In this document: positions 1-10,035 of the stretch, piece after piece
How positions within the stretch are numbered: position 1 is the stretch's first letter
Layout of the letters: each line of letters opens with the position of its first letter
Assembly (NCBI GenBank): GCA_964405265.1
Contig: CAYONC010000007.1
Location: 1 to 64,000, forward strand
Length of the DNA stretch: 64,000 bases
Source of the DNA: Eshraghiella sp964405265
GTDB lineage: Bacteria; Bacillota; Clostridia; Lachnospirales; Lachnospiraceae
Reading direction: 5' to 3'
Translations under genes and position numbers: made by a program
Notes under the pieces: generated by a model
What the model saw: the letters and a program-made list of their open reading frames with translations, nothing else
Databases searched by the model: none
What the model was told of the DNA's origin: nothing

Positions 1-56
1 GACCATATTTATTATAGCATCGGCATTGAAAAAAATAAATATTATTTATAAAAAAA

Positions 57-85
57 CGGTGCAATCCGTATTATGGATCACACCG
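57..85 (-). terminator. Rho-independent terminator of the GH25 muramidase gene
   Basis: An imperfect hairpin (CGGTG with CACCG at 57-61/81-85, plus ATCC with GGAT inside) is followed on the minus strand by a run of seven T at about 50-56. It lies just after the muramidase stop codon. Confidence 0.75.
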
Positions 86-102
86 CTTTATAAATAGTCA
101 TG

Positions 103-1764
103 TTATGGTTTAATAAGCTTACCCTGCTTTAAAAGATTGAGAAGCTGCGTATTCTGTGCCACCGTTCCCGTAAAATTGGTAAGTCCGTTGGCTGCTGCTA
201 TTTTCTTCTGAAGTTCCCAGTTACATTTAACACCTACCGACTCAAGTGCCGGATAAAGGGATGTATATGAGCTCTTACATGCCGGATAATAGCTTACTGT
301 TGATATTACGGTTCCTTCAGGCATTTTTAGCTTGCCCTGTTTCAAGAGATTCAGCAGCTCCGTATTCTGTGCCGCAGTTCCCGTAAAATTATCTATGCCG
401 TTCAATTCGGCTATCTTCTTATGCAATGTCCAGTCACAGCTTACTCCTATTGACTCAAGTGCCGGATATAGGGATGTATACGAGCTGCCACATGCCGGAA
501 AATACTTTACAGGATCCTTGACAACTGTGCCTGACGGCTTAATAAGCTTACCTTGTTTCAAAAGATTGAGAAGCTGCGTATTCTGCGCTGCCGTTCCCGT
601 AAAATCAAATATTCCGTTAGCAATTGCTATCTTCTTGTGTAATGTCCAGTCACAGCTTACTCCTATTGATTCAAGTGCCGGATATAGGGACGTATATGAG
701 CTGCCACATGCCGAAAAATATTCTACCGCCGGTATCACAGTCGATGAATCAGGCTTAATAAGCTTACCCTGCTTCAGAAGATTGAGAAGATATGTATTCT
801 GCTCAACCGTACCGGTAAATCCATACAGTCCGTTAGCTGCCGCTATCTTTTTATGAAGCTCCCAGTCACAGCTTATCCCTATTGATTCAAGTGCCGGATA
901 AAGAGATGTATATGAAGATGAACAGGCATTATAGCAGCCTGCCTGTGCCGCAGGAAGTGTCTCCTCAGGCTGAGAGGTCTCCGCCGTATATCCGTTAAAT
1001 CCATACTTTTTCACAATTGAAGGATAATCCTTGTAACACACGTTGGCATCAAGAGGACCCACCCCGTTAACATATTTTGTAGAAGTATACTGCCACATTC
1101 CTGCCCTTGACGCAAACAGCTTATCCCTTGTGGAATGTACTCCGTCGTAATAATATGAAGCAACCCAGAATTCATATTTTGCACATATCTGTGACATCGG
1201 AAGCGTCGTAGACTTATACTGTCCGGTATACATACCGGCAAGATATCCCGCTGATGCAATTTTATCAAGGAACGTAAGATTGATACTCAGTGCGGTTGAA
1301 GAACTGAGATTATTCTGCGACGGATCCTCATAATCAAAATAAACCGGATACTCAAATGTCTTACCGCTTATCCATGAGAGACAATTCGCTGCATCATTTG
1401 CTGCTGCACTTGCCGTGGTTGCATAAGAATAATAATATACACCTACATCAAGTCCTGCAGCCTTGGCCTTCTTGTAATTGGTTTCAAAGCATGAATCCTT
1501 GCCCTTCGTGGTTCCACACCTCAAAATAACAAAATCATACCCTGCATTCTTAACATTGTTAAAATTAAAATACGCTCCCTGCCATGCAGATATATCCAAG
1601 CCTTCCGCATAGACCTTTCCCGTTGAATTACCGTATTTTCCTCCTGTATAACCCCTGTCATATCCGGTAGCGGCATACGTATCTTTTTCAAAAAAAGGAA
1701 TAAGTGCCAATACCATTGCAACAGTCAGAAAAAACGGAACAACTCTTTTGAAAATTTTCTCCAT
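103..1764 (-). CDS. Secreted GH25 muramidase with four C-terminal wall-binding-like repeats
   Basis: This 553-residue exported enzyme probably cleaves the MurNAc-GlcNAc bond of peptidoglycan. A signal peptide covers about residues 1-31. The GH25 domain (about 50-255) has the first acidic residue in GLDISAWQ (D57) and the catalytic DxE in YPVYFDYED (D144, E146). After a short Thr/Pro/Glu linker come four near-identical units of 62 residues (277-338, 349-410, 421-482, 492-553), each containing SSYTSLYPALES and ending in LLKQGKL. I do not recognise a named family for the unit; similar tails occur on clostridial lysins, so cell-wall targeting is an inference. The start is chosen for an AAGGAG site upstream. 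The gene is monocistronic, with a terminator immediately after it. Its role could be autolysis, attack on neighbouring cells, or wall turnover. Confidence 0.9.
   Translation of the reverse strand: MEKIFKRVVPFFLTVAMVLALIPFFEKDTYAATGYDRGYTGGKYGNSTGKVYAEGLDISAWQGAYFNFNNVKNAGYDFVILRCGTTKGKDSCFETNYKKAKAAGLDVGVYYYSYATTASAAANDAANCLSWISGKTFEYPVYFDYEDPSQNNLSSSTALSINLTFLDKIASAGYLAGMYTGQYKSTTLPMSQICAKYEFWVASYYYDGVHSTRDKLFASRAGMWQYTSTKYVNGVGPLDANVCYKDYPSIVKKYGFNGYTAETSQPEETLPAAQAGCYNACSSSYTSLYPALESIGISCDWELHKKIAAANGLYGFTGTVEQNTYLLNLLKQGKLIKPDSSTVIPAVEYFSACGSSYTSLYPALESIGVSCDWTLHKKIAIANGIFDFTGTAAQNTQLLNLLKQGKLIKPSGTVVKDPVKYFPACGSSYTSLYPALESIGVSCDWTLHKKIAELNGIDNFTGTAAQNTELLNLLKQGKLKMPEGTVISTVSYYPACKSSYTSLYPALESVGVKCNWELQKKIAAANGLTNFTGTVAQNTQLLNLLKQGKLIKP
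106..936 (-). repeat. Four tandem 62-residue coding repeats in the muramidase tail
   Basis: Units lie at about 936-751, 720-535, 504-319 and 291-106, separated by linkers of 9-10 codons. Units 2 and 3 are closest. Each holds two conserved Cys (replaced or shifted in the last unit), an HKKIA or QKKIA helix, and an FTGT..QNT segment. The similarity extends to the DNA, so recent duplication and possible copy-number variation are likely. Confidence 0.85.
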
Positions 1765-1861
1765 GTTGTACCTTCTCCTTTATTCAGTTTTATCACACGC
1801 AACATTATATAGTATTTGTATTATACACCTCCCTTTAAATGAGAAACAGGTGTCAATAGTA

Positions 1862-2599
1862 CTATTTTCTTTCCTGATAAATTCCACCCATTACCTTAGA
1901 AATGTCATCATGAATCACAAGAGTTGCTTTTTCATCTGCAGGAGTTTCCGTTTTATTGATAAGAACAAGCTGTCTGCCTTTGAAATACCTTATCAGGCCT
2001 GCAGCAGGATACACGACAAGCGATGTTCCGCCGATTATCAGTGTATCTGCTTCGGATATCTCCCGCACAGCACCGGTTAGTACATCATCATCAAGTGCTT
2101 CACCATACAGAACAACATCAGGCTTTATTACCCCGCCACAGGTACATATGGGAATTCCCTGCTGTTTTATTATGTACTTTCCGTCATATAATTTTCCGCA
2201 GTTAAGGCAGTGATTTCTGTGTACGGAGCCGTGCAGCTCATACACATTCCTGCTTCCCGCCATCTGATGAAGCCCGTCTATGTTCTGTGTTATCACAGAC
2301 CTTAACTTTCCTTCATTTTCAAGTGCCGCAAGAGCCGTATGACAGGCATTGGGCAGGGCATCCGGATATACCAGATGCTCCCTGTAAAATTTATAAAAGA
2401 TTTCCCTGTCCTTCATGAAAAAATCATGGGATACAAGCTCCTCCGGTGACAGGCTTCTTCCATATCTCCGGCTGAAAATCCCATCTGCACTTCTGAAATC
2501 AGGAATTCCGCTTGCCGTGCTGACACCTGCTCCTCCAAAAAAAACCACGTAGCTGCTGTTATCTATTATTTTTCTTAATTCTGCCGCTGCCTGATCCAT
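1862..2599 (-). CDS. Sir2-family NAD-dependent protein deacylase
   Basis: This cytoplasmic sirtuin of 245 residues removes acyl groups from lysine using NAD+. It shows the GAG(V)STASGIPDFRS nucleotide loop (about 23-37), TQNIDGLH (104-111), the general base H123 in ELHGS, and a zinc ribbon formed by C131, C134, C152 and C154. The length fits bacterial class U or III sirtuins. Its ATG overlaps the stop of the preceding giant surface-protein gene by one base (TAATG), so translation is probably coupled to that gene, an unexpected partner for a metabolic regulator. A 97-bp gap separates it from the muramidase gene. I saw no consensus promoter in front of it. The family assignment is secure; the substrates cannot be told from sequence. 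Confidence 0.93.
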   Translation of the reverse strand: MDQAAAELRKIIDNSSYVVFFGGAGVSTASGIPDFRSADGIFSRRYGRSLSPEELVSHDFFMKDREIFYKFYREHLVYPDALPNACHTALAALENEGKLRSVITQNIDGLHQMAGSRNVYELHGSVHRNHCLNCGKLYDGKYIIKQQGIPICTCGGVIKPDVVLYGEALDDDVLTGAVREISEADTLIIGGTSLVVYPAAGLIRYFKGRQLVLINKTETPADEKATLVIHDDISKVMGGIYQERK

Positions 2600-5500
2600 T
2601 ATCTTGCTCTCTTCCTTCTGATTCCTACAACCGTAAGTGATGCACCGGCAGAAATCAGGATTAACAGTGCATATAATGGTGCTCCTGATATATCCCTGGC
2701 ATCAATGTCTCCCGAAGAAGAACCATTTACAACATTAACCGTGAGCTTTGTGCTGACTCCTTCCGATTTTACTTCAATTACTGCCCTTCCTTCTTTTAGT
2801 CCGGTCACATATCCGAATGACGTAACAGAAACGATGTCCGGATTAAGGGAAGTATAAGTAAAATCATTATCTGCTGCCGCTGCAAGCGGCATTACCTTCT
2901 TCTCTATGCTGTCTCCGCTGCCGACAATGAGTGTCATATCGTCTGCCGACAGCTTTTTGATTTTCTCCGGCACCGGCTTTTCGGTAAGTCCTTCATAATA
3001 TGATGATATTATATTGACTTCTTCATCGGCCTTTGCCGTCTTCCATTCATTGTCATTGCTTATGATTCCCATAAAATATGCAGTACATCCTCCGGCATAT
3101 TTTTCAAAGACAGTTTCGTTAACAGCTTCACTGATTAATATTACATCCGCACTCTGTCCGCTTTTTATGACGCCAATCTCCGTTCCTCCATAGCAGGTAT
3201 ATACAGGTAAATCGCCGTCATAATTTTCTGACATTGCAGCAGTAAGCTCATTAATGTCTTTTTCCATAAAGCGGAAATACAGTCCTCCGTCATAGTCCGC
3301 ATTACCCGTATTAAGAATAACCGCATTAATCTGGAATACGGCATTATCACAGTCATCAGTATATTTTATGACCGGAGTAATTTTCATATCGGATATTTCA
3401 AGTCTGTAACCGTATTTAAGTGATGCTTCTTCCGACGTGTACATAACATTACCGTCTTCCGTTATTGTGAAATACATCTCCACTTCATCTGCCCTTACAT
3501 CATCAGGAAGTGTATATTCCATTTCAAATTCACGGTACTCCTTATCCGTCGTCCAGCGACTTATGGTCTGTGAAGCATATTTTTCTCTATTGACATATAA
3601 CGTAACTTCAACGTCTTTTCCCGGAAGAACACCGGTATTTTTTGCCTGAAGTGATACCGTTATGGTATCCCCGTTTTCAGGATATTCATCCGAAAATGAT
3701 ATGGCATTGCTCTCCGGTGCCGTATATACGGCCGATGTATCAAGTATGTCAATTACAAACCTGTTATTTATGGTCTTTATCTCATCATCATCAGATGAAA
3801 AATCATAATCAAATGAATTGTATACTGCTATAAGACTGTTGTTGTCCAATACGCAGGCATTAAAATCCTTCTTGTAAAGACCTATGGTATCAGCTTCATC
3901 TATTCCGCCTTCCGTAAGATATGTGCCTTCTCCCCATTCTCCCTTAAGCAGTTCAACCTGTGCCCCATCTCCGTTTACAACCGTTTCCGTTCCGGTAATG
4001 GCAAAATGCTTCGCCCACAGCTGCTGCTGGGTTCCCTCTGACATCGTATATACAAAAAGTATGTTATCTCCGTTAGTGTACAGCTTCATGTCATCATTAA
4101 TACTGTAATCATACTCATCAGATATAAAATCAGGAATTTCATATCCTTTTTCTACTTTTCTGATACCGTCGTCATCCGTATATACGCCCTGAGACATAAT
4201 TGATGTAATATTCTGGTATGCATATTTTCCATTGCACTTGTAAAAGAGTAAAAGATTTCTGCTGCCTTCATATTCAACCCATGCAAAAGTCGGATTGGCC
4301 GTCACATATTCATCCCCGGTTATACGTATTTTACCATTGGTCTTTAATATACCGTCAGCATCATCAACATAAAAATCCTTAATGTACAATGCATTAACGG
4401 TATTATAGGCATCAAGGTCGTCCTGGTCCAGACTGTTTTCATAATCCGATATGCTGTCAAGAACGAATCCTCCGTCACTGCCAAGAACATAAGCTATATC
4501 TGCCCCGTCACCGCTTTCGACAATATCAAAATATTTTACCGTCTTTCCTGACGTATCCGCCTTAACCGGATCCGTCCAGTTTCTGCTTCCTGCAGGTTTT
4601 GCCGCTGTCGTATACAATGTTACCGGAAGCTCCTGAATATCTGAAATTGTTGACTCGCCCGTCATATCCGAAAGATCAATTGCCGCAAATGCCATGTGCA
4701 CCGTATCGGCATCACTGTTATAAACAGCCTTAGCACCCATGTATATTACATCCGGATCATCACTCTTTAAAAACTTGAAATCATGGAAGGTTCCATTTTC
4801 CTTGTTGTAATAAATGGTTGCGATTCCTGCTGCCTTAAGCACATCAAGACCGGAGGTATTTTCCGTGGCGTCCGTTGCAAGCTTACTCCATACAATCAGT
4901 ATATCCTCATCACAGTCAACAAGATCAACATACCCGTCAAATCTGTACAGCATCTCATTAAGCCTGTTGGTCTCTTCATCTGTAATACTTCCTATATTAC
5001 TTTCGTATGCTTCCCTGAGTACCGACTTCATCTGCGACGTCGTATTGGTAACCGAATCATATATAAAATAATGCAGTATGTTGTTTTTGGTTCCACCTGC
5101 CTCTTCCGAATCCCTTACGACCGTAACTAAATATTTTCCTCCACCAATTTCAATTATATCGGAATCCACAAGAGAATCCGTCTCATGTGTATATTTGTTA
5201 ATACTAAATGCCTTTAAGAGATCCGAAGATTCAGCATAAGCATTATCCGATATATTGAGTGTCATGCTGTCAAGCGTAACTTCATTAAGAACGTCTTTTT
5301 TGAATGATTCTCTTAATGAGGTATTAAGATTCTGAGTTGAGAGAGTATTAAAAAGCTCTTTCTGAAACAGTTTTTCCTTCCACTGATACTTTATGAAGAG
5401 AAGTTCTAAGCTTATTCCTCCGGTCATCGCCACTGTTCCGTAACCTTCAAGAAAATCATTGAACTGCATGTCAAAAGTACATCCCAATACGCCTGATGCA

Positions 5501-8500
5501 GAAATAATTCCGTCATATCCAATTCCCACACCGACTTCCAATCCTATTTTCAGCTCATATACACCCTGGAACATACATGCCCCGGCGTCACTCAGCTGCT
5601 GAAGCGTAAGCGGAACCTGCTGACCCTGTTCATCCGTTTCAGGGAAAAGTCCCATATATATGTTGGCATTAACCGATGCCGTAAAGTTTGCAAAGCACGG
5701 AACATAAAACAGTACAAACGGTACGCTTATCTTAATTGAACCGCCCGCTCCGACTATAAGCAGAACCCCGACAAAATTCCATGTACCGTCATCACCCACA
5801 TAATAACTGCCCTGATAGCATACGGTTACGGAAAATGAAAGCTTTACCGAAGTATTCATGTTAAGAGCATTGGATTTCTTGAGTCCGTTTGCAAATGCCG
5901 GAAGCTTTTCTCCGTCGTTAAGGATTTTATCCAGCTGGTCCAGCTTTTTTGCTATTGCTTTAGCCTTATCAAGAGGACTTGCTGAATTAAAGCTCTTATC
6001 ATCCGACATCTGCTCGCTCACCAGTCCGTAGCTTATACCGATTGTAATCGTCTTAATTTCATGTCCCTCATATGTCTTTCCGGAAGAACCGACGTTTACT
6101 ATCGGTGTTAATCCGTACAATGAAAATGTAGGACTTACTCCGCCGATACACGGTATCGGCTGACTCATTGAAACCGGAACACCTATATCAGGAGCATAGG
6201 TTATTGTTTCTTCAACTGCAGTACTGATAAATGAATATCCCGTATCAAATTTACCGTAACTGTGATATATTGCATTGGCATCCGAATCATATGTCTTAGA
6301 AAAAAGTTCCACATACAATTTTTCTCCATGCGTTGCAATCTCACTGAGCACCTGGACAAACTGTGCCCCATTGCCTTTTACTTCCACATCCTGCGTAAAT
6401 GCTATGCCTTCGTCATTTTCGACGGTCCACCTGACCATATTTACAGGTTTTCCGCTTTCCGCGCCTTTATCCGAAAAGCTCATGTTAAAGGTTACCGCAT
6501 GAGTTTTTACAAGAGGTATGGTTGAACCAAGCGATTCTCCAAGGCTGTTCACTGCTGATATCTGTGTAGGCGCAACGCCGTAAGTCTTATACGGAAGTAC
6601 AATGTCAGCCCTGGTATTCGTCACACCATCCTGCGTAGTCACATCTGCCTTGCTTATGTCCACGTCACACAGGTAATAACGGTTATTGTAGCTTACAAGT
6701 GCCCTGAACACTTCATCTCCCATAACTTCAAGTTCAAGCGGTTCTGAATTTTCCATTGTAGGATTAGTCTCCAGATAATACTGTCCCGTCGAATCCGACA
6801 TTCCCATTTTCCCGCTTATGGTCACAGAGGCACCATATACAGGCTCAGTATCATTAATGCCATCCAATGCATATGCGGGTGCAAGTATCGAACCCTTCTG
6901 CAAAAGAGCATTTCCGTACAGACCCGTACTGTATTTCTTCGATGCATTCATCTTTTCAAATGTAAGTGTTACCAGATTGCCTTCAGATGTCTGGACATTC
7001 TGCATGGCATAATAAAAAGTATCGCCATAATATTCTTTTGTCTCACCTGAAGCAGCGTCCGTATATTCCCATCTTGCCCTGTATCCGTCATCCGGCTCAG
7101 CATAGAAGGTTAATATCTGTCCTACTTCGGTTTTTCTGAAATCCGTAGTTGTTACCTTAGTCTCTTTAACCTGTCCGTCATCGCCCAGTATATCCTGAGA
7201 CACGGTATATCCCTTAAGCAGGATTGTTCCATTAGTATTCCTGTCCTGAAGCTTTGTATCATTCTTACCTGCAAAGCTTCCATATGACGGATTGGTTATA
7301 AGAAGTCTCGGCGTCGTATCTTCACAGCTGAACACCGGTTTTACGCTTGCACAGGCATCCGTTATGAATATACCACATTTAAATCCGCCGGTATCTTTTG
7401 TATTAACATCTGCCACAGACAACAGAGCCGAGCTGCCCGCCATTCTTGTTTCGTATTTTACCGACCAGTGAATGTTCTCGGAATTATATCCATCGTCATA
7501 TGTGAAATTAAATGTTACTTCATCTCCTACATAATACTTTCCGTTATCACGCACGTTCCATGTAAGGGTTCCCACACGGATTCCGTCCTGATACAGGTAT
7601 CCCCTGCCCGGATTTGACTTATCCGTTTTAAAGCTCTGTCCTCCTGTTCCGGTATTCACATCGGTCACACTGAATGTACAGTCGTTAACTTCATATACCG
7701 GTTTGATGTATATTTTATTGTCTTTTATATAATCGGCATATGTTCTTAATACTTCTCCGGTAAGTGTAAAGCTTCCGCCGGAAAGCTTATATACGGATGA
7801 CGGGTCTTTACCGTTTGCATCCTTACAGAATACCACTCCGACAAGCTTTACGGAACCGCCGTAATTATCAGCCACATTACCGCTGATTGCCGTTGTCTCA
7901 TCCCTGTATATATCCATACTGGTACGTGTGGTTGAAGAACTTGAAGAATCTGCACCCGGATCCGACATTCTGCAGTCCGTAACAATATCCAACTTCTGAA
8001 GTGTTCCGTCTTTAAATAATTCAACCTTATCAGGTTTAACAATGCTTATCGTGTACTTCGTCATGTTCAGATGCATATTTTTGGTACTGTTGCCCGTATT
8101 ATTGTATATCTTGGTACCTGCCGTACCTACAAGTCCGCCGTGATGAAGAAGAATGTACAGATACTTTTCTCCGTTCACTTTGCTCTTATCAATCGTATAA
8201 GTCTCGGTTTTTTCGGACGATATATTCGTCATGTTGGAAGAACCGCCTCTTCCCGGAAGATAACTTTTATTGGTAAACCAGTCATAATCCGACATCTTGG
8301 AGGTAAGCTTTCCTTTTGAATCAGCATAAAAACCTATATGACTTACATTCGTAGAGCCGCTTATGTTTCTTATGGTCCATGACACGGAATCAACACCGGT
8401 AAAATCTATCTTTTCGTTACTTACCACCTCTATTCCGTTATTGTATGATGACCAGTAGTTGTTATATTTTATCAGACAATACCTGTTGTTTCCGTCAGCC

Positions 8501-9717
8501 TGATTGGTATAATATCCTATCTCTGACTTCTTTACTTTACCTCTTGTCGTATTCAGATTAAGCTTAAACTGGTTCAGGTCAATTATCTGCTGGCCTCTGT
8601 TATACCTGTTCATGCTTACCATGGATGAAGATACAAGACTGTCTGCTGCCGTTTCATGTCTTGTCTCCGCTTCAACGGATGAAGTAATTTTAATTACCGC
8701 TTCCGCATTCTCAACATAAACATTTTCAGAATCAACTATTTCCACGCCGAATTCCGTATTGTCCTCTGCTCCGTCATACATTTCAATCGGAATTTTAACT
8801 TCACTCATTCCGGGCGTAAAATCAAGCGTAAGCTGGGTTCCCTCATATGCTGTTCCCGCTGCGGCAGTGCCTGATTTTGTTCTTACCGTAACCGTCACAA
8901 AAGTACCGTAATTTCCGGTTCTGTGTAAAATTGCATATGCCACCTCACTGTCCGGATTAACACTGCTGTCAACAAGGCTTATGTATGTCTTAGGTATTTC
9001 CCTTTCTTCCTTGATTGTAACCGCAGTAGAAATTTCTGCTCCTATCGATGCATTATCCGGATTGCATATATTAATGAGGAACTGCAGGTCCGCACGTACC
9101 GTTTTGCATTTAAGCGTCTTAATGTAAATTCGCTTACATCTCTCTCCCGGTGCAAATGTCAGTTCAAATTCACTTGATACCGGCATAAGCTCATTAACTG
9201 CATCATTGTACTCCGATATACTGTTTCTCAATGAATCCAGTTCACTGTCTGTATATGCGGTATTTCCTTCAACTATCGTACCCGTACTCGTAACGGTCGG
9301 TATAAAGCTGTACTGCGTCATGTTATAGTACGGATTGGCATCACCATCCACAGGCGCTGCATTGGAATAATTTGAAAGATATATTTCATAATCCGTTCCG
9401 TAACATGCGGTAAGGTCATTGGTCTTAACCGTTATTGCCGCCTGTTCTGCCGTACCTCCCTGCCTTATGATGTCAAAAGCATAGAAACCGTTCATCTTCA
9501 GTTCCATCGCCGCAACAGGAACAACAAATGCCCCGTTCGGATACTGCTCTGCTGCTGTTTCATTGTCGTAACCGTTTATGATTTCATAAACATTATACAA
9601 CTCATCAGCTTCGAGCATGACAGGCTCAGCATATATGCTGCCCGCCGAATACAGTCCCGATAAGCACATCACCACTACAAGCAGCATGCTTACGGTAAAT
9701 TTTAGTGTTTTATTCAT
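2599..9717 (-). CDS. Giant secreted multidomain surface protein (2372 aa)
   Basis: The start is placed at the ATG at 9717, which has GGAGG eight bases upstream; an upstream in-frame Met at 9756 has no such site. A signal peptide covers about residues 1-30. A Calx-beta-like domain follows (about 240-345, with the SGTAAAGTAYEG segment), then a long beta-rich region with many YN, GS and TN-rich segments, a hydrophobic Gly-rich stretch near 1200-1350, and a CARDB/DUF11-like segment near 1960-2050. A bacterial Ig-like (Big_2-type) domain lies close to the end. The C terminus is a single membrane helix followed by RRKRAR, so the protein is probably anchored in the membrane; there is no LPXTG motif. 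Adhesion or matrix function is plausible but not shown. It is translationally coupled to the downstream sirtuin gene. Confidence 0.85.
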   Translation of the reverse strand: MNKTLKFTVSMLLVVVMCLSGLYSAGSIYAEPVMLEADELYNVYEIINGYDNETAAEQYPNGAFVVPVAAMELKMNGFYAFDIIRQGGTAEQAAITVKTNDLTACYGTDYEIYLSNYSNAAPVDGDANPYYNMTQYSFIPTVTSTGTIVEGNTAYTDSELDSLRNSISEYNDAVNELMPVSSEFELTFAPGERCKRIYIKTLKCKTVRADLQFLINICNPDNASIGAEISTAVTIKEEREIPKTYISLVDSSVNPDSEVAYAILHRTGNYGTFVTVTVRTKSGTAAAGTAYEGTQLTLDFTPGMSEVKIPIEMYDGAEDNTEFGVEIVDSENVYVENAEAVIKITSSVEAETRHETAADSLVSSSMVSMNRYNRGQQIIDLNQFKLNLNTTRGKVKKSEIGYYTNQADGNNRYCLIKYNNYWSSYNNGIEVVSNEKIDFTGVDSVSWTIRNISGSTNVSHIGFYADSKGKLTSKMSDYDWFTNKSYLPGRGGSSNMTNISSEKTETYTIDKSKVNGEKYLYILLHHGGLVGTAGTKIYNNTGNSTKNMHLNMTKYTISIVKPDKVELFKDGTLQKLDIVTDCRMSDPGADSSSSSTTRTSMDIYRDETTAISGNVADNYGGSVKLVGVVFCKDANGKDPSSVYKLSGGSFTLTGEVLRTYADYIKDNKIYIKPVYEVNDCTFSVTDVNTGTGGQSFKTDKSNPGRGYLYQDGIRVGTLTWNVRDNGKYYVGDEVTFNFTYDDGYNSENIHWSVKYETRMAGSSALLSVADVNTKDTGGFKCGIFITDACASVKPVFSCEDTTPRLLITNPSYGSFAGKNDTKLQDRNTNGTILLKGYTVSQDILGDDGQVKETKVTTTDFRKTEVGQILTFYAEPDDGYRARWEYTDAASGETKEYYGDTFYYAMQNVQTSEGNLVTLTFEKMNASKKYSTGLYGNALLQKGSILAPAYALDGINDTEPVYGASVTISGKMGMSDSTGQYYLETNPTMENSEPLELEVMGDEVFRALVSYNNRYYLCDVDISKADVTTQDGVTNTRADIVLPYKTYGVAPTQISAVNSLGESLGSTIPLVKTHAVTFNMSFSDKGAESGKPVNMVRWTVENDEGIAFTQDVEVKGNGAQFVQVLSEIATHGEKLYVELFSKTYDSDANAIYHSYGKFDTGYSFISTAVEETITYAPDIGVPVSMSQPIPCIGGVSPTFSLYGLTPIVNVGSSGKTYEGHEIKTITIGISYGLVSEQMSDDKSFNSASPLDKAKAIAKKLDQLDKILNDGEKLPAFANGLKKSNALNMNTSVKLSFSVTVCYQGSYYVGDDGTWNFVGVLLIVGAGGSIKISVPFVLFYVPCFANFTASVNANIYMGLFPETDEQGQQVPLTLQQLSDAGACMFQGVYELKIGLEVGVGIGYDGIISASGVLGCTFDMQFNDFLEGYGTVAMTGGISLELLFIKYQWKEKLFQKELFNTLSTQNLNTSLRESFKKDVLNEVTLDSMTLNISDNAYAESSDLLKAFSINKYTHETDSLVDSDIIEIGGGKYLVTVVRDSEEAGGTKNNILHYFIYDSVTNTTSQMKSVLREAYESNIGSITDEETNRLNEMLYRFDGYVDLVDCDEDILIVWSKLATDATENTSGLDVLKAAGIATIYYNKENGTFHDFKFLKSDDPDVIYMGAKAVYNSDADTVHMAFAAIDLSDMTGESTISDIQELPVTLYTTAAKPAGSRNWTDPVKADTSGKTVKYFDIVESGDGADIAYVLGSDGGFVLDSISDYENSLDQDDLDAYNTVNALYIKDFYVDDADGILKTNGKIRITGDEYVTANPTFAWVEYEGSRNLLLFYKCNGKYAYQNITSIMSQGVYTDDDGIRKVEKGYEIPDFISDEYDYSINDDMKLYTNGDNILFVYTMSEGTQQQLWAKHFAITGTETVVNGDGAQVELLKGEWGEGTYLTEGGIDEADTIGLYKKDFNACVLDNNSLIAVYNSFDYDFSSDDDEIKTINNRFVIDILDTSAVYTAPESNAISFSDEYPENGDTITVSLQAKNTGVLPGKDVEVTLYVNREKYASQTISRWTTDKEYREFEMEYTLPDDVRADEVEMYFTITEDGNVMYTSEEASLKYGYRLEISDMKITPVIKYTDDCDNAVFQINAVILNTGNADYDGGLYFRFMEKDINELTAAMSENYDGDLPVYTCYGGTEIGVIKSGQSADVILISEAVNETVFEKYAGGCTAYFMGIISNDNEWKTAKADEEVNIISSYYEGLTEKPVPEKIKKLSADDMTLIVGSGDSIEKKVMPLAAAADNDFTYTSLNPDIVSVTSFGYVTGLKEGRAVIEVKSEGVSTKLTVNVVNGSSSGDIDARDISGAPLYALLILISAGASLTVVGIRRKRAR

Positions 9718-9792
9718 TCCCGGTACCTCCATAAATATTTGATAATATTTTACCACCCGGAGGATGTCAGCACAATAATTTACCGGATGTTT

Positions 9793-9891
9793 TTAATAAT
9801 ATTTTTTATTTTCATAATGTTCAGACTCTTTGCACAGTTTAAGGTAACCCTGATATCTTTTTTCATAAATCCTTCTGAAGTCCGTATTCAT
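9793..9891 (-). CDS. Possible 32-residue small protein or leader peptide
   Basis: An ATG at 9891 has GGAGG seven bases upstream and opens a 32-codon frame beginning MNTDFRRIYEK and ending NKKYY. The peptide is highly charged and rich in Tyr and Lys, with no membrane segment. It lies after the terminator at 9959-9993 and 75 bases before the start of the giant surface-protein gene, on the same strand. It could be a leader peptide for that gene or an independent small protein. I recognise no family. The rest of 9892-9958 holds nothing that I can identify. Confidence 0.4.
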   Translation of the reverse strand: MNTDFRRIYEKRYQGYLKLCKESEHYENKKYY

Positions 9892-9958
9892 ATAAATTCC
9901 TCCACAACCGTATTTTTTGCCCTTAATTGGTTTATTTTCTGAAAAAGAGCATAAAAAT

Positions 9959-9993
9959 ACCGCAGAAAGAACCTTGTCATTTCCTTCTGCGGT
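9959..9993 (-). terminator. Terminator of the surface-polymer operon
   Basis: A perfect 9-bp stem (ACCGCAGAA with TTCTGCGGT) is followed on the minus strand by TATTTTTAT. It ends the transcript running from 14037 to the small ORF at 10036. Confidence 0.75.
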
Positions 9994-10035
9994 TATTCAG
10001 TCATTACCGACTGTATGGAGTTTATGAAAAGTTAC

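Noticed and set aside
332..856. Open frame of 174 codons on the plus strand opposite the muramidase repeats
   Set aside because: It is the antisense shadow of the tandem repeats; its own repetitiveness follows from the coding strand, and it has no ribosome site.
106..936. CRISPR-like array
   Set aside because: The regular repeats are long, coding and in frame with the muramidase, with related rather than unique spacers.
1820..1856. TTGACA and TATAAT in front of the muramidase gene
   Set aside because: The spacing is 25 bases, too long for a sigma-A promoter, so I did not annotate it.
9739..9942. Plus-strand frame of 67 codons in the gap before the giant gene
   Set aside because: It lacks a ribosome site and a recognisable product; the minus-strand small frame there is better supported.
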